Position numbers and translations under genes: made by a program | The notes under the pieces: generated by a model | The model's database searches: none | What the model was told of the DNA's origin: nothing | The model's input: the letters and a program-made list of their open reading frames with translations, nothing else | In this document: positions 57,966-64,000 of the stretch, piece after piece | How positions within the stretch are numbered: position 1 is the stretch's first letter | How the letters are laid out: every line of letters begins with the position of its first letter | Source: Buchnera aphidicola (Nurudea yanoniella) | GTDB taxonomy: Bacteria > Pseudomonadota > Gammaproteobacteria > Enterobacterales > Enterobacteriaceae | Direction of reading: 5' to 3' | NCBI GenBank assembly: GCA_039829995.1 | Contig: CP140036.1 | Coordinates: 372,001-436,000, forward strand | Length of the DNA stretch: 64,000 nucleotides

Positions 57966-58026
57966 TCAAATAGCAGAAATTACAATAAATTATAATACTA
58001 CTCTATTTAATTTGCCTGCTATTTGA
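57966..58026. terminator. Dyad between convergent eno and ispF
   Basis: TCAAATAGCAG (57966-57976) is the exact reverse complement of CTGCTATTTGA (58016-58026), with 39 bases between. Located between two convergent genes. The long loop makes it a modest terminator candidate. Confidence 0.4.
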
Positions 58027-58073
58027 AAAATATTAAATTACTTTATAATTTAAAAATATAACTTGAAAAAATA

Positions 58074-58565
58074 TTATGTATATGGTTTTTTTTTATTTCG
58101 ATGTTTTAAAATGATTACTGATTCGCATGCTATACCTTCTTGTCTTCCAATAAATCCTAATTTCTCAGTAGTAGTGAATTTAATACTTATATTATCTATT
58201 AAGCAAGAAAGATCAACAGCAATATTATTCCTCATTTCATTTCTGTAAGAAAACATTTTTGGAAATTGTGCAATTACTGTTGCATCTAAATTAGATATTA
58301 TATATCCTGTTCGTACAACTATTTTCCATACTTTTCTTAACAAAATTCGACTGTCAATATTTTTATACTTTTCATTATTAGGAAACATAGAACCAATATC
58401 ACCCATTGCAGTAGCACCTATCAATGCATCAATAATAGTATGTATTAAAATATCTCCATCAGAATGAGCAATTAATCCTTTAACACGAGGTATAATAACT
58501 CCTCCAATAACCAATGGTTTTGTACCTCCAAATGCATGAACATCAAAACCATGTCCTATTTTCAT
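58074..58565 (-). CDS. ispF: 2-C-methyl-D-erythritol 2,4-cyclodiphosphate synthase
   Basis: Fifth step of the MEP isoprenoid pathway. The 163 residues (E. coli 159) start MKIGHGFDVHAFGG with the zinc-binding Asp and His. LIAHSDGDILIHTIIDALIG, GDIGSMFP, TTTEKLGFIGRQEGIACE are all recognisable. It overlaps ispD by ATGA and is translationally coupled to it, as in E. coli. Confidence 0.96.
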   Translation of the reverse strand: MKIGHGFDVHAFGGTKPLVIGGVIIPRVKGLIAHSDGDILIHTIIDALIGATAMGDIGSMFPNNEKYKNIDSRILLRKVWKIVVRTGYIISNLDATVIAQFPKMFSYRNEMRNNIAVDLSCLIDNISIKFTTTEKLGFIGRQEGIACESVIILKHRNKKKPYT

Positions 58566-59281
58566 AAATAAGTTCTCTTACAATATTGTTGTTTTAGGTA
58601 AAAATCAACAAGATCTATATCTTCTTTATAAGTTACTTTAATATTTCTACTATTTCCTCGTACTAATTCCGGATAATATCCAAAATATTCCATAGCAGAT
58701 GCCTCATCAGTGATATATATACCTTTTTTTATAATTTTTTTTAAACAAGATAATAATAACTTTAAAGGAAAACATTGTGGAGTTAATGCATTCCATAATT
58801 TATTTCGATTAATCGTGCATAAAACATTCAAATTATTTATACTATATTTAATAGTGTTAACTACCGGTGTAGCTAATATTCCTCCAAACGTGCTATATTT
58901 AATTATATTAATTATTTTATTTAAATCGTTAAAATTCAAACACGGTCTTACTGCATCATGAATAATTACCCATTCTGTATCACGAATAACTAATAAACCA
59001 GACAATACAGAATTAATGCGAAATCCACCTCCAATTACTGAAAATACTCGAGGATGAGTAGAAATAGGCAATTTGTAGAAAAACTTATCTTTTTTATGCA
59101 AAACAATTATTACTTTCTTTATACTAGAATGTATTAATAAAAATTTTATACTATGTTCAAGAATAGTACACCCTTGTATTTTTATATATTGTTTAGGAAT
59201 TTTGGATAACATCCTACTACCAATTCCAGCAGCAGGAATAACAGCTACAACTTTAGTAAATATAGAATTAATAGGTCTCAT
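58562..59281 (-). CDS. ispD: 2-C-methyl-D-erythritol 4-phosphate cytidylyltransferase
   Basis: Third step of the MEP pathway (CTP-dependent). The 239 residues (E. coli 236) contain the nucleotide-binding VIPAAGIGSRMLSKIPKQYI, VIHDAVRPCL, ATPVVNTIK, LTPQCFP and TDEASAMEYFG. The start is an ATG. Between ftsB and ispF in the E. coli order. Confidence 0.96.
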   Translation of the reverse strand: MRPINSIFTKVVAVIPAAGIGSRMLSKIPKQYIKIQGCTILEHSIKFLLIHSSIKKVIIVLHKKDKFFYKLPISTHPRVFSVIGGGFRINSVLSGLLVIRDTEWVIIHDAVRPCLNFNDLNKIINIIKYSTFGGILATPVVNTIKYSINNLNVLCTINRNKLWNALTPQCFPLKLLLSCLKKIIKKGIYITDEASAMEYFGYYPELVRGNSRNIKVTYKEDIDLVDFYLKQQYCKRTYL

Positions 59282-59307
59282 AAAAATTATTAAATTATTT
59301 TAAAATA

Positions 59308-59604
59308 TTAGTTAAGATTATTAAAATAATGACTATTACTATCTATAATTCTATAAAAAGTTTCATTTTTTTTTATCATTTCTAAATTATTTCTCGCGTA
59401 TTCTTCTATTAATTCGTCATTTACATTTAACAACTGTATTTCTATTGATAATTTTATATTTCTCTCGGTTAGATAAAAAATTTCCAATTTTTTCTCTGAA
59501 ATTTTTTTATACAATTTGATATATTTAAAAAAACCATTTGATCCTATAAAAAAATTAATTTGCAAAAATAGCAATAACGTCAATAATCCTGTTTTTGTAA
59601 ACAT
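59308..59604 (-). CDS. ftsB: Cell division protein FtsB
   Basis: Bitopic divisome protein forming a complex with FtsL and FtsQ. The 98 residues (E. coli 103) have a short cytoplasmic end, a transmembrane helix at about residues 5-21, and a periplasmic coiled coil through LLNVNDELIEEYARNNLEMIKKNETFYRI (seen in two parts), which matches the conserved EERARNELxM...ETFYR region. Context upstream of ispD supports the call. Confidence 0.9.
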   Translation of the reverse strand: MFTKTGLLTLLLFLQINFFIGSNGFFKYIKLYKKISEKKLEIFYLTERNIKLSIEIQLLNVNDELIEEYARNNLEMIKKNETFYRIIDSNSHYFNNLN

Positions 59605-59850
59605 TATACATATACTCTAAACTTTTTATTAATTACAAAAAAAATAACTTCGCGATATTTTACATAAAAATTATTTTTAATATAATATATAAAAATATAA
59701 AAAATAATAAGCAAAAAAACTCGATTCAATACTAATTGGTACAAAATTAAAAATTTTTAACATTAAAATTTAATAATGTTTTTAAACATTTTTATAGTGT
59801 TTAGTTTCAAAATGATATTTTTTACAATTTTTAAAACTTTTTAAAATAAA

Positions 59851-62256
59851 TTATTTAATTTTTTTTAATAATTCCTTAAACTTTTTTTTAGCTGTAGAAA
59901 GTACTAATTCAGGAAATTGTGCTAATGCAGCTATAACTAATCCATAACTTTTGTAATGTGATCCATTTTTTACTGAATACATAAAAGAAACTTTTTCATC
60001 ATGTTCTACTGCATCAAAATATACATTTTTAACGTTTTTAAACATATCCTTCAAACTAGTCATTTCAAAATAATGAGTTGAAAACAATGTTATAGATTGA
60101 ATTTCTTGAATTAAAAAAATCATACAAGCCCAGGCTAAAGATATTCCATCATGCACAGATGTTCCACGGCCTAATTCATCAATCAAAACTAAACTATTTT
60201 TGTTAGCATATCTTAATATATTAGACATTTCTAACATTTCTATCATGAAAGTAGATTGTCCTTGTGTCAAATTATCTGAAGCACCAATTCTAGTAAAAAT
60301 TTTATCAAAAATTCCAATCCTAGCATACTCTGCGGGAACAAAACTACCTATCCATGCCATGATTATAATCAATGCAATTTGACGCATATAAGTACTTTTT
60401 CCACCCATATTAGGCCCAGTTATAATCAAAACATTATTTTCTTTTGACAAATCGATAGAATTTGGAATAAAAGGAGTTTTTAATATAGTCTCAATAACTG
60501 GATGTCTACTATTTTTCAAAAATATTTCACATCTATTAGTCATAGTAGGACAAATATAATTTAAAACACATGCTCTTTCAGATAAATTATTCAAAACATC
60601 TAAATTTGAAAGAATAAAAATATTATCCTGTAATATCTTCAAATATGGAAAAATAAAATTAAAAATACCTTCATATAAGTATTTCTCAATTTCTAATACT
60701 TTTGTTGTAGCATTAGCTAAATTACATTCGTACTCTATCAATTTCTTTGTAGAATATCTCTCACAATTTTTCAATTTTTGTTTTAAAATATAATTTTTAG
60801 GCACTAAATGGAAATATCTCTTACTAATTTGTATATAAAAACCTATAATTTTATTATATCCAATTTTTAAAGATTTAATTTTTAAGTTATTCTTTTCTTT
60901 TTCTTCAATTAATGTAAGACAATTCAATGCATTATTTTTGATTGTTCTCCATTTATCTAGCTCATTGTCATAGTTATCTTTTATTACATTACCTTCTTGA
61001 ATAGTATTTGAAGGAAATTCCTTTATAGAATTTTTTAATAATTTTTTTATAGAATCAAATTTTTGAATTGATTGACTAATTTTTTTCAAACACACTAATT
61101 TTGTAGAATTCAATACATGTTTAATTTTAGAAAATTGCTTTAAAGCTACACGCATCAGTACTAAATCTTTCGGAGAAGCAATTCGCAAAGCAATTCTAGA
61201 AATAATTCTCTCTAAATCACCTAATTTTTTTAATAATGGTTTAAGAAAAAAATAGATATTTTGTAATGAATTAATTTTTATATGTCTATCTCTAATCGTA
61301 GATATATCCTTGATAGGATAATTTAACCATTTTTTTAATAATCTACTTCCCATAGGTGTAGAAGTATTATTGAGTATAGAAAACAATGTATATTCTTTTT
61401 TCCCAGATAAGTTTTCAAAAATTTCTAAATGTTTTCTAGTATCAGAATTTATAAAAATATAATTACTATCATGTCTAACATGTATTGATTTTATATGAGG
61501 AAGCGATGAAAATTGTATCAACTTAGCATATTTTAACAAACAACCTGCTGCTCGAATAGATAAATCAAATGTTTTAACATTAATATCTAATAAACATTTA
61601 GAATTTAATTGATCATTCAATTGTTGATATGCACTTTTAAAATCAAATTCGCATAATGGCCGATATCTCACACCTTGTCTTTCCATAACAAACGAATACT
61701 TTAAAAAATTTTCAGGAATTAAAAGCTCTTTAGGATCAGTTTTTTGTAATTCTAAAGATAAATTTTCAATGCCGTAATGTTCGGAGATATAAAATTCTCC
61801 AGAACATAAATTTAACGTAGAATACCCAAATTTTTCATTTTTATAGTAAATAGATCCTAATAAAGTATCTTCATTTTCTTCTAATAAAAAATCGTCTACT
61901 GCAGTTCCTGGAGTCACAACTTTAACTACTGCACGATCAATTAAACCTGTAGTTTTGTTCTTAACTCCTATTTGTTCACATATCGCAATAGATTCTCCTA
62001 AATCTACTAATTTTTTTAAATAATAGTTCAATGAATTAACTGGTATACCTGCCATTGGTATTTCTAATTCAGAAGAATATCCTCTTTTAGTTAAAGTAAT
62101 ATTCAATAAATCAGAAATACGTTTAGCATCATCATAAAACAATTCATAAAAATCACCCATTCTATAAAATAAAAACATTTCTAAATAATTAGATTTTATT
62201 GAAAAATATTGTTTTATCATGGGAGTATGATTTAAAAAAACTTTTTTTTTATCCAT
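59851..62256 (-). CDS. mutS: DNA mismatch repair protein MutS
   Basis: Mismatch recognition ATPase. The N-terminal domain has the mismatch-wedging Phe in YRMGDFYELFYDDA; connector, lever and clamp domains follow. The ATPase domain has TGPNMGGKSTYMRQ, the LIDELGRGTS Walker B and STHYFEM. From the ATG at 62256 the product is 801 residues (E. coli 853) and begins nine residues before HTPM, as in E. coli. Longer starts at 62268 (ATG) and 62301 (TTG) are possible but lack ribosome sites. The C-terminal tetramerisation tail is lost. An A9 run lies at the fifth codon region. No mutL or mutH in the window. Confidence 0.95.
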   Translation of the reverse strand: MDKKKVFLNHTPMIKQYFSIKSNYLEMFLFYRMGDFYELFYDDAKRISDLLNITLTKRGYSSELEIPMAGIPVNSLNYYLKKLVDLGESIAICEQIGVKNKTTGLIDRAVVKVVTPGTAVDDFLLEENEDTLLGSIYYKNEKFGYSTLNLCSGEFYISEHYGIENLSLELQKTDPKELLIPENFLKYSFVMERQGVRYRPLCEFDFKSAYQQLNDQLNSKCLLDINVKTFDLSIRAAGCLLKYAKLIQFSSLPHIKSIHVRHDSNYIFINSDTRKHLEIFENLSGKKEYTLFSILNNTSTPMGSRLLKKWLNYPIKDISTIRDRHIKINSLQNIYFFLKPLLKKLGDLERIISRIALRIASPKDLVLMRVALKQFSKIKHVLNSTKLVCLKKISQSIQKFDSIKKLLKNSIKEFPSNTIQEGNVIKDNYDNELDKWRTIKNNALNCLTLIEEKEKNNLKIKSLKIGYNKIIGFYIQISKRYFHLVPKNYILKQKLKNCERYSTKKLIEYECNLANATTKVLEIEKYLYEGIFNFIFPYLKILQDNIFILSNLDVLNNLSERACVLNYICPTMTNRCEIFLKNSRHPVIETILKTPFIPNSIDLSKENNVLIITGPNMGGKSTYMRQIALIIIMAWIGSFVPAEYARIGIFDKIFTRIGASDNLTQGQSTFMIEMLEMSNILRYANKNSLVLIDELGRGTSVHDGISLAWACMIFLIQEIQSITLFSTHYFEMTSLKDMFKNVKNVYFDAVEHDEKVSFMYSVKNGSHYKSYGLVIAALAQFPELVLSTAKKKFKELLKKIK

Positions 62257-62440
62257 AACGTCACTCATTAAATAAAAACAACCATAAATAAAATATGACA
62301 AAAATTAAATTTAGTAGTACTATTGAATTTACCAAAAAACAAACAGTATATGTTTAAGTTGTTAATTAATAAAAATTATTTAATTTTACACTATACGTTA
62401 TTATAATATATATTTTGAAAATAATAAAAAACGTAAAAAT

Positions 62441-63067
62441 ATGAAAAAAATTTTAGCAATCTTATTGTTACCATTATTTTTCTTAAATAATATTCAAGCT
62501 GCAATAATAGAAAAAAAATATAATGTACTGGAAAAAAAAATTATCAATGCTCCTCCAATCATAGAATTTTTTTCTTTTTTATGTCCACATTGCTACGAAC
62601 TAGAAAAAATTTATAATCTTAATCATTATATAAAAAAACATATATCGCATTCTGTTAAAATAGAGAGATATCATGTTAACTTCTTAGGTGGAAAATTTGG
62701 ACAAGCATTAACTCAGATATGGGAAATATCAAAAATGATAGGATTAGACAATAAGATTCTTATTCCGTTATTTAAAAAAATTCAAGATGAAAAAACTATT
62801 ACTAACTTTCATACTTTAAAAAATGAATTTTTAAAATTAACTTTAATAAATGAAAAAGAACTAAAATTTTTATGGAATTGTTTTGTTATTAAATCAATAA
62901 TATATAATCAAAACATAATACAAAATACTATCAATTTAGATCACATACCTTCAATTTTAATAAATGGAAAATATTCTATAGATAATGAAAAAATAAACTA
63001 CAACTCAAAAAAAGAATTTATTAAAGATTATATACATGTAATAAAATTTTTACTTAAAAAAAAGTAA
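62441..63067 (+). CDS. dsbA: Periplasmic thiol:disulfide oxidoreductase DsbA
   Basis: Introduces disulphides into exported proteins. The 208 residues equal E. coli. A signal peptide (MKKILAILLLPLFFLNNIQA) ends at about residue 20. The thioredoxin fold has active site FLCPHCYELE and the cis-Pro segment HIPSILINGKY. The EndA cysteines are one plausible substrate in this window. dsbB would be needed for reoxidation and is not here. ATG start; divergent from mutS. Confidence 0.96.
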   Translation: MKKILAILLLPLFFLNNIQAAIIEKKYNVLEKKIINAPPIIEFFSFLCPHCYELEKIYNLNHYIKKHISHSVKIERYHVNFLGGKFGQALTQIWEISKMIGLDNKILIPLFKKIQDEKTITNFHTLKNEFLKLTLINEKELKFLWNCFVIKSIIYNQNIIQNTINLDHIPSILINGKYSIDNEKINYNSKKEFIKDYIHVIKFLLKKK

Positions 63068-63194
63068 AAATTTTAGTTAAAAACTATAGTTTTAATTGAA
63101 ACTATTTCACTATTTTTATTAAAAAATTAAATCAAAATTACAAAAACAACACTTATTAACAAAAAATTTTATATCAATTATTTTAATTTATTTT

Positions 63195-64000
63195 ATGAAT
63201 TTTAACCAAAAAAATATCGATTATTTATTAATAGATGGGACATCTTATATTTATCGTGCATACTATTCTTTTCCTTATTTTAAAAATAAAAAAAATGTCC
63301 CTTCTGGAGCAATATACGGAGTAATCAATATGCTTAAAAATTTGTCATTTAGATATCCGTATACTCAAATTATTATAATATTCGACTCTTCCATTCCATC
63401 ATTTAGAAATATTTTATTTCAAGATTATAAAAAAAATCGACCTTCCATGCCTCAAAATATAAAAATTCAAATCAAACCATTATATAAAATAATTCAGTCT
63501 ATAGGATTTCCTATTATAACAATACCTAGTTATGAAGCTGATGATATTATAGGGACATTATCTTATGAAGCCAATTCTAAAAACAAATTTACTTTAATTA
63601 GTACTAATGATAAAGATTTAGCACAACTAGTTAACATAAACACACATATATTAGAAAATATTTCTAAAAAAATATTAGGAAAACAAGAAATCAAACAAAA
63701 ATATGGAGTATTTCCTTCGTTAATACCTGATTTATTAGGATTAATGGGAGATCGATCAGATAATATCCCTGGAGTTCCAAAAATAGGAAAAAAAACAGCT
63801 CTTTTTTTACTTGAAAAATTTGGATCTCTGAATAATGTATACAAAAATTTTGAAAAAATATCACAATATTCTTTTAGAAATTCTAAAATGATAATTAAAC
63901 AATTAATTATAAATAAAAAATTGGCTTTTCTTTCAAAAAATCTTGCAACTATAAAAACTAATATATCAATAAATAAATCCATAGATCAATTTAAAATGTC
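63195..64000 (+). CDS. polA: DNA polymerase I, N-terminal 5' nuclease domain (runs off the window)
   Basis: The frame opens at ATG and stays open for 268 codons to the window edge. It reads MNFNQKNIDYLLIDGTSYIY, then the FLAP/5'-nuclease signatures: YKKNRPSMP, SYEADDIIGTL, TNDKDLAQL and GDRSDNIPGVPKIGKKTA (helix-hairpin-helix). This removes RNA primers during Okazaki maturation. Whether polymerase and proofreading domains follow cannot be seen; some Buchnera keep only this domain (recollection). It follows dsbA as in E. coli, where a few genes lie between. Confidence 0.94.
   Translation, partial: MNFNQKNIDYLLIDGTSYIYRAYYSFPYFKNKKNVPSGAIYGVINMLKNLSFRYPYTQIIIIFDSSIPSFRNILFQDYKKNRPSMPQNIKIQIKPLYKIIQSIGFPIITIPSYEADDIIGTLSYEANSKNKFTLISTNDKDLAQLVNINTHILENISKKILGKQEIKQKYGVFPSLIPDLLGLMGDRSDNIPGVPKIGKKTALFLLEKFGSLNNVYKNFEKISQYSFRNSKMIIKQLIINKKLAFLSKNLATIKTNISINKSIDQFKM

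Noticed and set aside
63563..63982. 139-codon minus-strand ORF at the window end
   Set aside because: Antisense to polA, whose nuclease motifs are clear on the plus strand. No independent support.

Overview
The window is a stretch of chromosome from a strongly reduced, very A+T-rich gammaproteobacterial endosymbiont. The gene content, gene order and protein sequences point to Buchnera aphidicola, the obligate aphid symbiont; the strain cannot be fixed from sequence alone. Reasons: nearly every gene is a shortened, Lys/Asn/Ile-rich orthologue of an Escherichia coli housekeeping or amino-acid-biosynthesis gene. E. coli gene order survives in short blocks, with single genes missing between retained neighbours. 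There are no insertion sequences, prophages, CRISPR arrays, toxin or defence genes. Long spacers hold decayed, poly(A)-rich DNA.

Layout. 1-10.4 kb: pncB, a 1.3-kb empty spacer, uup, trhO, valS, pepA. 10.4-13.4 kb: arginine/pyrimidine group argI, pyrB (reading frame broken at an A10 tract), pyrI, ridA. 13.6-26.4 kb, all minus strand: secG, tRNA-Leu(GAG), nusA, infB, rbfA, truB, rpsO, pnp and deaD, plus glmM; this is the translation/RNA-decay cluster. 26.8-30.1 kb, minus: greA, rlmE, ftsH. 30.6-34.1 kb, plus: ibaG, murA, rplU, rpmA, obgE. 34.3-35.2 kb, minus: rplM-rpsI. 35.5-40.5 kb, plus: pheA, ffh, rpsP-rimM-trmD-rplS. 40.6-44.1 kb: tldD, aroQ, rluD. 44.4-49.5 kb, plus: alaS, csrA, tRNA-Ser(GCU), tRNA-Arg(ACG), gshA, then endA. 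50.5-52.9 kb, minus: fau, zapA, rpiA and the tRNA cluster Met-Leu-Gln. 53-58 kb, plus: glnS, pyrG, eno. 58-62.3 kb, minus: mutS, ftsB, ispD, ispF. 62.4-64 kb, plus: dsbA and the 5' part of polA, which runs off the window.

Function. The set is mostly information processing (tRNA synthetases, ribosomal proteins, initiation and elongation factors, RNA modification and decay). Added to this are host-relevant biosynthesis (pheA and aroQ for phenylalanine; argI for arginine; pyrB/pyrI/pyrG for pyrimidines), envelope and division factors (murA, glmM, secG, ftsH, ftsB, zapA), isoprenoid genes (ispD/F) and a thin redox/repair set (gshA, dsbA, mutS, polA).

No undescribed multi-gene system was found. 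The points most worth a second look are the pyrB frame break at A10, a perfect 69-bp inverted repeat abutting tRNA-Leu(GAG), A26 and A25 tracts flanking a terminator-like structure before nusA, a rimM gene with no standard start codon, a tRNA-Ser with discriminator A73, and a PheA whose phenylalanine-sensing motifs are not recognisable.
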